Shown one piece after another: positions 6,817-12,455 of a stretch of 20,782 nt of DNA. Numbering within the stretch: the first letter of the stretch is position 1; each line of letters begins with the position of its first letter. Source of the DNA: Undivivens sp041654215 (GTDB taxonomy: Bacteria; Omnitrophota; Gorgyraeia; Gygaellales; Profunditerraquicolaceae); assembly GCA_041654215.1 (NCBI GenBank), contig JBAZDY010000020.1:1-20782 (forward strand). Reading direction: 5' to 3'. The notes beneath the pieces were generated by a model. It was given only the letters and a program-made list of their open reading frames with translations, ran no database searches and was not told the DNA's origin. Made by a program: the position numbers and the translations under genes.

Positions 6817-9057
6817 TTAAGGGACAACCGGCTTCTTCATTGCCGCCAGGTCTCCGATAATACTGCCGGCCCAGCGGTAAATATTATTCTCCGCCACTAC
6901 CTTGCGCATATTGTTCATCCTGCGCAATCTTTCTTCTACCGGCATTTCTACCGCCAGCTTAATGGCGTCGGCGAACTCTTCTATGGAATACGGATTCACC
7001 AGCACCGCGTCGGTCAATTCCCTCGCCGCTCCGGTAAAACAACTCAAGACCAGCATACCTTCACCATCCGCCTTCGAAGAGACGTATTCCTTCGCTACCA
7101 GGTTCATCCCGTCATGAAGGGAGCTGACCACGCATAGATCGGCGATCTCATAATAAGGCTGTATCTCTTCCGGGGAAAAATGTCTTTTCAGATAAATGAT
7201 CGGTTTCCATTCGCCGTTGGAATATTTCCAATTCTTCTTCTCTACGAGTTCGTCTATCTCTCCCATAAGCTCATGGTACCTTTTTATATGCGTCCTGCTG
7301 GGAGCCGCCAACTGTATGAAAACGAACTTATTCAGGTACGCCGGGTTCTTCTCCAGAAACCGGTCTATCGCCAGTATCCTTTCCACCAGCCCCTTGGTAT
7401 AATCTATCCTATCCACGCCAACGGCCGTTATTTTTCCTGAGAGGTCGAACTCTTTCCTGATCTTGGCGCCCGCCTCCCTGTATTTGCCGCGCTCCGACTC
7501 CTTGAACTTCCCCACGCTGATCGGAAAAGCGCGCACCAGCGTTTCCTTGTTGCCGCGGACCACGCTGAACTTCTCTGTGTCCACCCGGGATTCTATCAAA
7601 CGGTTCGCTGTGTCCAGGAAATTATTGCAGTGATACTGCAGATGGAATCCTATGAGGTCGCAGGCCAGCAGGCCGTTCAATATCTCCTGCTGAAAAGGAC
7701 AGATCGCGAAGGCTTCGGGGTTGGGCCAGGGGATATGCCAGAACAACGCTATGGTAACGTCCGGGCGTTTCTCCTTTATATATGCCGGCAGCATCGTAAA
7801 ATGGTAATCCTGGATAAAGACAAAAGACTCCCCTTCCGGCAATTCTTCCAGTAGAGAATCGGCGAATTTCCGGTTGACCTTGCAATACTCTTTCCAATCG
7901 GTCTCCCTGAAAATGGGGCGGGTATGAGTAATATGACAAAGCGGCCAGAGCCCTTCGTTGGAAAACCCGTAGTAATACCCTTCTTCCTCTTCCTTGGAGA
8001 GCCAGACCCTTTTAAGTATATACCTGTTGTCTTCCGGAGGGACTCCGAGCTTATTGCGAGAATTTACGAACTGCCGGTCGGCATTGCCGCTGCCGTGTGC
8101 GACCCAAGTCCCGCCGCAAGCCCGCAGGATAGGGTCGATGGCGGTGACCACGCCGCTTGCCGGGCGCAGGCAACGGATCAATCCTTTGTCTCCTTCGGCC
8201 ACGTGCATAAACGGTTCCCTGTTGGAGACCACAAACAACGCGTTTTCACCCAGCTTGGCCTGCACGAAATCGCGCAGTTTTTTTTCCGTCCATAACTCAT
8301 CATGTCTCACCCTTACCTGGGCTTCTTCGGAGACCACCTTCCTCGCCACGCGCAGACTTAAAGCCACCTGTTCCACCTCGCTTGCCAGGCGGCCGAACTC
8401 CCCCTTATCCTCGAAGGGACGCAGTTTATCTATATCTCCTCTCTGGAAATACCTGAACCACTGCGTCAGCTGACGCAGCGGGATTATATAAATCTGCCTC
8501 TGGATCAAGAATGCCGAGAAGGCGATCAACGAAAGGAGGATGATCAAAGTCAGGCTCACGCCGCGCCACATTTCGGTCAAAGTAGTCAAAAGATAAGACG
8601 TGTCATAAACGACTTCCACAAACCCCAGAGCGATGCCGTTATCACCGAGGACCGGCTGAATATAACTGTAAGCGGTATATTCTCCGTAAGTCTTCAGGCT
8701 GCCGCGCGCGGTACCGGCGGCGAGAATGTCTTTGAGATTATTGTCTTCCCTATCCGGCCATTCCCTGATACGCCTGGTCACTGCCAGCACCCTGCCTTCG
8801 CTGTCATAAATAACGCACCCCTGCAGACGGTCTCTTTTTTGAAAACTCTCCACCAGCCTGCCTGCGAGCGCCATATCCCGGTTCTGCAGGATGAACTTCG
8901 CGGAAAGCTCAACGCTTTCGGCCACGGTCCTGGCTTTTCGGCGCAGGTCGTCCATGAGTTTGTCCTCGGTAAAACGTATCTGCATTATCCCGAAAACGGT
9001 AAATACCAGCGAAGCAATTATCAAAAGCGGGATTATAAAAAGAAGTATTCGTTTCAT
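6817..9057 (-). CDS. otsA: Membrane sensor fused to trehalose-6-phosphate synthase
   Basis: A 746-residue fusion. The C-terminal 475 residues are a GT20 trehalose-6-phosphate synthase, joining UDP-glucose and glucose-6-phosphate. Visible motifs are VSNR (277-280), YYYGFSNEGLWPLCH (361-375), DYH (417-419), DRIDYTKGL (549-557) and LHDGMNLVAKE (647-657). The N-terminus is foreign to the E. coli enzyme, which has 474 residues. It has a membrane helix at 4-26, an extracytoplasmic domain of about 140 residues with a Cache/PAS-like VIYDSEGRVLAV at 82-93, a second helix near 167-186, a HAMP linker at about 187-240 with the usual proline (P193) and EFG (220-222), and a coiled stretch. The start at 9057 is chosen because GGAGG lies eight bases upstream; an ATG at 9078 would add seven residues but has no ribosome site. 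It heads the operon and is preceded by an attenuator-like leader. Confidence 0.9.
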   Translation of the reverse strand: MKRILLFIIPLLIIASLVFTVFGIMQIRFTEDKLMDDLRRKARTVAESVELSAKFILQNRDMALAGRLVESFQKRDRLQGCVIYDSEGRVLAVTRRIREWPDREDNNLKDILAAGTARGSLKTYGEYTAYSYIQPVLGDNGIALGFVEVVYDTSYLLTTLTEMWRGVSLTLIILLSLIAFSAFLIQRQIYIIPLRQLTQWFRYFQRGDIDKLRPFEDKGEFGRLASEVEQVALSLRVARKVVSEEAQVRVRHDELWTEKKLRDFVQAKLGENALFVVSNREPFMHVAEGDKGLIRCLRPASGVVTAIDPILRACGGTWVAHGSGNADRQFVNSRNKLGVPPEDNRYILKRVWLSKEEEEGYYYGFSNEGLWPLCHITHTRPIFRETDWKEYCKVNRKFADSLLEELPEGESFVFIQDYHFTMLPAYIKEKRPDVTIALFWHIPWPNPEAFAICPFQQEILNGLLACDLIGFHLQYHCNNFLDTANRLIESRVDTEKFSVVRGNKETLVRAFPISVGKFKESERGKYREAGAKIRKEFDLSGKITAVGVDRIDYTKGLVERILAIDRFLEKNPAYLNKFVFIQLAAPSRTHIKRYHELMGEIDELVEKKNWKYSNGEWKPIIYLKRHFSPEEIQPYYEIADLCVVSSLHDGMNLVAKEYVSSKADGEGMLVLSCFTGAARELTDAVLVNPYSIEEFADAIKLAVEMPVEERLRRMNNMRKVVAENNIYRWAGSIIGDLAAMKKPVVP

Positions 9058-9097
9058 ACGTTTACCCTCCTCGCACATCCTAATACGTGTCGAAAGC

Positions 9098-9137
9098 TAA
9101 AACAAAAAACCGCCGTTCCGGCAAAACGGAATGGCGG
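9098..9137 (-). terminator. Strong intrinsic terminator ahead of otsA
   Basis: Read on the minus strand, CCGCCATTCCG (9137-9127) pairs with CGGAACGGCGG (9120-9110), with a six-base loop and one A-C mismatch. Six T, one G and four T follow. It lies only about 45 bases before the otsA start, downstream of the predicted promoter, the position expected of an attenuator. It could also end read-through from the Fic gene. Confidence 0.75.
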
Positions 9138-9323
9138 CCCGACCATTCATAACACCCTCCGGCGATCAATTCGACAAATCACAGCCTTTAAGCTGTGGTT
9201 TGCTCATGATTCTGATACTGAGCGGCGCCTTTATTATTCTCGTCCTTAAGGGCGAGATTTTAGCGCCATCGAGGTATATCGACGAGCCGGACCCCGTTAT
9301 GAGAATGCTCTTTTATATCTTGA
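9098..9323 (-). ncRNA. Structured leader or small RNA upstream of otsA
   Basis: This gene-free stretch of about 330 bases (9079-9409) holds a promoter, a compact set of hairpins and a terminator. Visible pairings are TCCGGC with GCCGGA closing the domain (near 9285 and 9160), an 11-base-pair hairpin at 9174-9201, GGCGC with GCGCC enclosing the hairpin at 9238-9257, and GCTCA with TGAGC (9202-9223). A transcript from about 9323 to the terminator would be near 220 bases. It matches no riboswitch class I recognise. Three of the stems have G-U pairs if read on the plus strand and A-C mismatches on the minus strand, so strand assignment is uncertain; the promoter, the U-tract and otsA favour minus. 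Confidence 0.4.
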
Positions 9324-9329
9324 GTTTTT

Positions 9330-9357
9330 AGTATAACACCTAAATACAGTCCGGCAA
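9330..9357 (-). promoter_or_regulatory. Promoter for the trehalose operon leader
   Basis: On the minus strand TTGCCG (9352-9357, 4 of 6) is followed after 16 bases by TATACT (9330-9335, 5 of 6). The start would be near 9323, giving otsA a leader of roughly 265 bases. No comparable promoter was found between the terminator and otsA. Confidence 0.55.
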
Positions 9358-9409
9358 ATGAATTTTCTCGCAACGGCCAAACCGAGACCGCGCGGAACCC
9401 TGCCGCTTT

Positions 9410-10276
9410 TCAGGCCTCTTGAGGAAAAAGACCGGGCGTTGCGGCCGCGCGCTCGCTGATGAATCCGGCCAAAGCTTCCACGTCTCCTCCGGAAGCCCGC
9501 TCGATCAGTTCAAGAAAAACGTCCCTGGATTCAAACGTAATGATCGCCGGCGGCAGGCCGCAAGAAAGCAAACGGGTATCCATCAGCATGCGCGCCGCTC
9601 TGCCGTTCGCGCCGCAGAATGGGCGCAAAGACACGATCTCCGCGTAGCAGCGGGCCGACTCCCTGACCGGATCCACCGGAACCGCGCTCAATATTTTCAA
9701 GAGCCGATTAAGACGAAGCTGGAACCCGTGCTCCGCAGTCCCGGGGAGTCTGAACCGCCCCGGCATATGGCTGGGGAAATTATAGGTGAGGAGCTCATGT
9801 AGTTTCATCAGATAACCGCGCCCTGTCCGAAAACCAGGGCGGGAATTCTCCAGGGTAAAACGCGCGGCGTTCAACATATTCAGGCTCTCGAGTATCTCTT
9901 TCAGTTCCCTGGCGCGCGGTTTATTGCCGGTAAAAATGCAGCGCAGGTCTTCCCGCGACATACGGCTGCCGGACAGGGCCCCGGAATGGTAAACGCTTTC
10001 GATTATAAAACTGTTCTTCAATTTTCCATCTTTCCTCAAAGCGCGTAAAAAACGGGAGAACTTTTTTTTGACGGAATAAAGTTCGCCCGGCAGATCCACG
10101 AATTCGCGAAAGATACGGTCCATTTCACGAAGTTGGGCCGGATGAGGCCTGACGCCCTTGTCCAGCCAGCGGTAAACGGTCTTATAACTGACCCCCAGGC
10201 GCCTGGCAAGCTCTGAACGGGAAATACCCGCCGCGCTCATTATCTTCGCTATTTTACTGCTCCCGTCGACAAACAT
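9410..10276 (-). CDS. HTH-Fic protein with degenerate catalytic motif, probable autoregulator
   Basis: A 288-residue protein with an N-terminal XRE-type helix-turn-helix (about residues 7-45, ELARRLGVSYKTVYRWLDKG) and a Fic-fold domain (about 85-275). Active Fic enzymes transfer AMP through HPFxDGNGR. Here the motif reads RPFCGANGR (218-226), so the catalytic histidine is arginine (codon CGC), the acidic metal ligand is glycine and the next glycine is alanine. Residues 89-94 (SFIIES) resemble the inhibitory (S/T)xxxE(G/N) helix. AMP transfer is therefore unlikely; a ligand-sensing or structural role in a repressor fits better. ATG at 10276 has AAAGG upstream. Two palindromic sites overlap its promoter, suggesting it binds its own control region. 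No antitoxin-like partner gene is adjacent. Confidence 0.82.
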   Translation of the reverse strand: MFVDGSSKIAKIMSAAGISRSELARRLGVSYKTVYRWLDKGVRPHPAQLREMDRIFREFVDLPGELYSVKKKFSRFLRALRKDGKLKNSFIIESVYHSGALSGSRMSREDLRCIFTGNKPRARELKEILESLNMLNAARFTLENSRPGFRTGRGYLMKLHELLTYNFPSHMPGRFRLPGTAEHGFQLRLNRLLKILSAVPVDPVRESARCYAEIVSLRPFCGANGRAARMLMDTRLLSCGLPPAIITFESRDVFLELIERASGGDVEALAGFISERAAATPGLFPQEA

Positions 10277-10294
10277 ACTCGACCTTTTCTTTGA

Positions 10295-10310
10295 TAGGAC
10301 ATCTGTCCTA
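10295..10310. promoter_or_regulatory. Operator O1, perfect palindrome
   Basis: TAGGACATCTGTCCTA has two perfect 7-base arms (TAGGACA and TGTCCTA) around TC. It lies between the predicted transcription start and the start codon of the HTH-Fic gene, where a bound repressor would block elongation or initiation. Confidence 0.7.
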
Positions 10311-10327
10311 AAGTTTCAACAGTTATC

Positions 10328-10355
10328 ATTATAACAAATGTCCTATAGAAAACAA
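10328..10355 (-). promoter_or_regulatory. Extended -10 promoter of the HTH-Fic gene with operator O2
   Basis: On the minus strand a perfect TATAAT (10328-10333) carries an upstream TGT, making an extended -10, with a weak TTGTTT (10350-10355) 16 bases away. The start would be near 10321. The spacer holds a second, imperfect copy of the operator: TATAACA-AA-TGTCCTA at 10330-10345, whose centre is 35 bases from that of O1. Confidence 0.65.
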
Positions 10356-10425
10356 CAAAAAACCGCGGGTTTCATATCCTTACGTGAACCAAAATAAATA
10401 CCGAGGCCTGATACGGAAAGGGGCG

Positions 10426-10668
10426 CTACCAGCGGAAATGCAGGTATATCCTACCCCAGCCTTTATCGGTCTTTTCCAGCCGGGAATAAAGAGGACGGAT
10501 ATCTTTCCTGTTAAGACAGTTAAGAATGCGTTTCTTGACGTGGTCGGCGGCCTCGCCGTAGGCTATCTCTACCAGCCTGGCGCGATTCTCCACCGCCTTG
10601 TTGACTATTTCCACGATCTTCTCTTCCATATCCGGTATTACCGGATAGACATTCAGTTTTAATCTCAT
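10426..10668 (-). CDS. Small Smr-like protein
   Basis: An 80-residue protein resembling stand-alone Smr (MutS2 C-terminal-like) proteins, whose larger relatives nick or bind branched DNA or RNA. The pattern LNVYPVIPD at the start, LVEIAYGEAADHVKKRILNCL in the middle and IRPLYSRLEKTDKGWGRIYLHFRW at the end matches that small family along its length. The usual glycine-rich loop (about PGKGSGxLKKRV) is degraded to AYGEAADHVKKRI, so nucleic-acid binding may differ. ATG at 10668 is preceded by GGAG nine bases away, and this GGAG lies at the edge of the hairpin at 10680-10695. It appears to be a single-gene unit. Family call moderately sure; role unknown. Confidence 0.7.
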   Translation of the reverse strand: MRLKLNVYPVIPDMEEKIVEIVNKAVENRARLVEIAYGEAADHVKKRILNCLNRKDIRPLYSRLEKTDKGWGRIYLHFRW

Positions 10669-10679
10669 AATGAAGCTCT

Positions 10680-10709
10680 CCGGGCTTCAGCCCGGGGTTT
10701 CTTTCTTGA
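10680..10709. repeat. REP-like hairpin upstream of the Smr-like gene
   Basis: CCGGGC-TTCA-GCCCGG (10680-10695) forms a perfect 6-base-pair hairpin and continues into CCCGGGGTTTCTTTCTTGA (10691-10709), the same sequence, with one change, as 4073-4091. It lies directly against the ribosome-binding site of the Smr-like gene. Confidence 0.6.
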
Positions 10710-10744
10710 TTAACCCCGTGTCGTAAGATACCGGAAAAATCCCT

Positions 10745-10936
10745 TCGGCATTTTCACACAGGTGAACACTTGGCTTTCCAATTAGCCAAGGTGTCACACA
10801 GGTGAACACTTTCACACGAGTGAACACTTGCCCAATTCGACACAAGGGCAAAGTGTTATTCCAATTAGCCAAGGTGCTATTCCGATTATCTCATCCGCCT
10901 TGAAAGCAGGGGATTTCTGGGATAGGGGATTAAACT
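10745..10936. repeat. Dispersed hairpin-rich repeat, copy A (192 bp)
   Basis: Nearly identical in sequence and in the same orientation to 14748-14918. On the minus strand it contains three copies of an 18-base unit AAGTGTTCACYYGTGTGA (two in tandem, a third after a 22-base spacer), and two larger hairpins with arms CACTTTGCCC/GGGCAAGTG and CACCTTGGCT/AGCCAAGTG. Compared with copy B it has 21 extra bases near 10864-10894, partly a second copy of its own AATTAGCCAAGGTG module. It ends with GGGATAGGGGATTAAACT. No protein-coding function is likely. It may be a miniature mobile element or a structured RNA. Confidence 0.8.
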
Positions 10937-10962
10937 CGGGTTCTGAGAAAGTCTTGACTTTT

Positions 10963-12168
10963 TCAGGACCTTGACGAGCGTTTTCCTCCCGGCTTGCTCA
11001 AGGGCTTACCCCGCTTATCATCGCGGACGGGAACGCCTGTTTCTCTGCGCGCCGGCTTGAAAGGATGTTTGCCGGAAACAGCCTGCTTGCCCCTCTCCCA
11101 CGGCTTAACGAAACTACCGCGTTCTCTATGCCCCGCTGCCGAACGTGCTTCCCGTTTGAATGGGCCCTGACCCTCGTCACGCTTTTTCCACGGCCTGCGC
11201 GGACCGCCGCGGTCGCGAGAATCAAACGAACCCCCTGATTCTCTGCGTCCCGTCCCCGATGGCGCCTGAACCGTTCTCTCCCACGGTTTGACGAAACGCC
11301 CGCGTTCTTTACGTTCGGCTCCCGGGTGCTCTCCGCGCCTGAAAGGAACGGAAGGGCTTTCGTCACGCTTCTTCCACGGCCTGCGCGGACCGCCGTAGTT
11401 ATTTTCTTTGCCGCTCCATGGCCTCTGCGGACGACCGCCGACAGCCTTACTCCACGGTTTTTCCCGCCTGTCTCCGCGGTCGCGGGAACTAAACGAACCC
11501 CCTGATTCTCTGCGTCCCGTCCCCGATGGCGCCTGAACCGTTCTCTCCCACGGTTTGACGAAACGCCCGCGTTCTTTACGTTCGGCTCCCGGGTGTTCTC
11601 CGCGCCTGAAAGGAACTGGGCGGCCTTCGTCACGCTTTTGCCACGCTCCCTGCGGCCTTCCAAAAGACCCTTCCTTTCCACGCCAAGGTTTTTTTCCGGC
11701 GCTTGATGCTCTCTCCCATGGCTCAGCCGGACGCCTCTGCGGCGCGGCAGGTTCCGGTCTTTCTTTGGGGCTATCGCTAATTCTGCCGCGCATGCGTTTC
11801 CCGCCCCTGTAACCGCCCCCCTCTCCGTAACCGGAATACTGTTCCCTTTTTACCTTCCGGCGGTTGCCCTCTGCCCTGAAATTACCGCGGTGCCTTTTCA
11901 CTTTCGGCTTTTCCTGAGCTTCACCAGGCCTGGGTCGCGCCACGGCAACAACGATCTGCCTGCCGATGAACTCTTCTCCGTTAAGCGCGGCTATCGCCTT
12001 ACGCGCCTGGGCCTCATCCGGCATCTCCAAAAACGCGAACCCCCGCGATTTTGTCCCTTTGTCGTTCATCATAATCCGAAGCATGGAGACTTCGCCGAAC
12101 TGCTCAAACGCCTTTTTCAAGTCCTCCGGCGACGCTTCAAAAGCCAGATTGCCCACAAAAATATTCAT
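10963..12168 (-). CDS. RRM RNA-binding protein with long repetitive basic tail
   Basis: A 401-residue protein. Residues 1-78 are a complete RNA recognition motif, with RNP2 at 3-8 (IFVGNL) and RNP1 at 41-49 (SRGFAFLEM), like the small cold-shock RRM proteins of cyanobacteria and other bacteria. Those usually end near 80-150 residues; here a tail of more than 300 residues follows, rich in R, K, G, P, E and W, repeating KPW or RPW followed by ER, KK or SG, and the block FRRGEHPGAERKERGRF twice. The tail is probably disordered and RNA-binding. The start at 12168 is chosen because AGGAG lies just upstream and the RRM begins there; an upstream in-frame extension to 12294 is unlikely. It has its own promoter and a leader of about 115 bases. 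Confidence 0.88.
   Translation of the reverse strand: MNIFVGNLAFEASPEDLKKAFEQFGEVSMLRIMMNDKGTKSRGFAFLEMPDEAQARKAIAALNGEEFIGRQIVVAVARPRPGEAQEKPKVKRHRGNFRAEGNRRKVKREQYSGYGEGGGYRGGKRMRGRISDSPKERPEPAAPQRRPAEPWERASSAGKKPWRGKEGSFGRPQGAWQKRDEGRPVPFRRGEHPGAERKERGRFVKPWERTVQAPSGTGRRESGGSFSSRDRGDRREKPWSKAVGGRPQRPWSGKENNYGGPRRPWKKRDESPSVPFRRGEHPGAERKERGRFVKPWERTVQAPSGTGRRESGGSFDSRDRGGPRRPWKKRDEGQGPFKREARSAAGHRERGSFVKPWERGKQAVSGKHPFKPARRETGVPVRDDKRGKPLSKPGGKRSSRS
11207..11349. repeat. In-frame 143-bp direct repeat in the RRM tail, copy 1
   Basis: This segment recurs with only a few changes at 11474-11616. The offset is 267 bases (89 codons), so the frame is kept and the protein block FVKPWERTVQAPSGTGRRES is duplicated. 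Confidence 0.85.
11474..11616. repeat. In-frame 143-bp direct repeat in the RRM tail, copy 2
   Basis: Partner of 11207-11349. The near identity at DNA level, including third codon positions, suggests a recent duplication or gene conversion within the tail. Confidence 0.85.
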
Positions 12169-12289
12169 TGAACTCTCCTGAACATTGCGCTGCCGAGGTT
12201 TAAAACGCGGATATAATCGCCATCCCGGAATTCGGCCGGTATGACAAGGGTAGAAACCGGCAACATGCCGGAACAAACGCAGCACAATA

Positions 12290-12318
12290 AGCATAACCTT
12301 TAACCTCTATAAAGTCAA
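12290..12318 (-). promoter_or_regulatory. Promoter for the RRM gene
   Basis: On the minus strand TTGACT (12313-12318, 5 of 6) is followed after 17 bases by TATGCT (12290-12295, 4 of 6). The start near 12283 gives a leader of about 115 bases containing CCGGCA-TGT-TGCCGG, a small hairpin at 12257-12271. Long leaders are common in cold-regulated RRM genes. Confidence 0.6.
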
Positions 12319-12416
12319 TTAGGAAAAACTTGCAAAACTTGAAGGCTGGGGATTTATGCGGTTTGATCAATATCATCATTTCCTTTTTTTAGCACCCGGA
12401 ATCCAAAACTTGTTTT

Positions 12417-12445
12417 TTGACTGTAAATCCACCCGCTTTTATGGT
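12417..12445 (+). promoter_or_regulatory. Promoter for the epimerase-DUF819 pair, possibly leaderless
   Basis: TTGACT (12417-12422, 5 of 6) is 17 bases from TATGGT (12440-12445, 4 of 6). Transcription would begin about four bases before the ATG at 12456. No Shine-Dalgarno sequence precedes that ATG. An overlapping TGGTATAAG could act as an extended -10 instead. Confidence 0.5.
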
Positions 12446-12455
12446 ATAAGAACCC

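Noticed and set aside
9110..9160. Possible leader peptide of 17 codons after GGAGGG in the otsA leader (minus strand)
   Set aside because: Its codons run straight through the terminator stem and T-tract, a common accident of such sequences. There is no run of regulatory codons.
9138..9330. c-di-GMP, cobalamin, TPP or other known riboswitch in the otsA leader
   Set aside because: GCAAACC resembles part of the c-di-GMP-I core, but the partner ACGCAAAGCC and the receptor are absent. No other class signature was found.
9131..9331. Plus-strand 66-codon frame with a hydrophobic stretch
   Set aside because: No ribosome site at 9131 or at the inner ATG 9206. The region is better explained by hairpins, a minus-strand promoter and the terminator.
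10687..10872. Small protein from repeat copy A sharing a conserved segment with the frame at 14654-14854
   Set aside because: The shared amino acids only mirror the shared DNA repeat. The frames start and end differently, lack ribosome sites and match no family.
10998..11681. Minus-strand frame of 227 codons within the RRM gene
   Set aside because: It is the other frame of the repetitive, arginine-rich tail; repeats keep stop codons away. The RRM frame has a real domain and a ribosome site.
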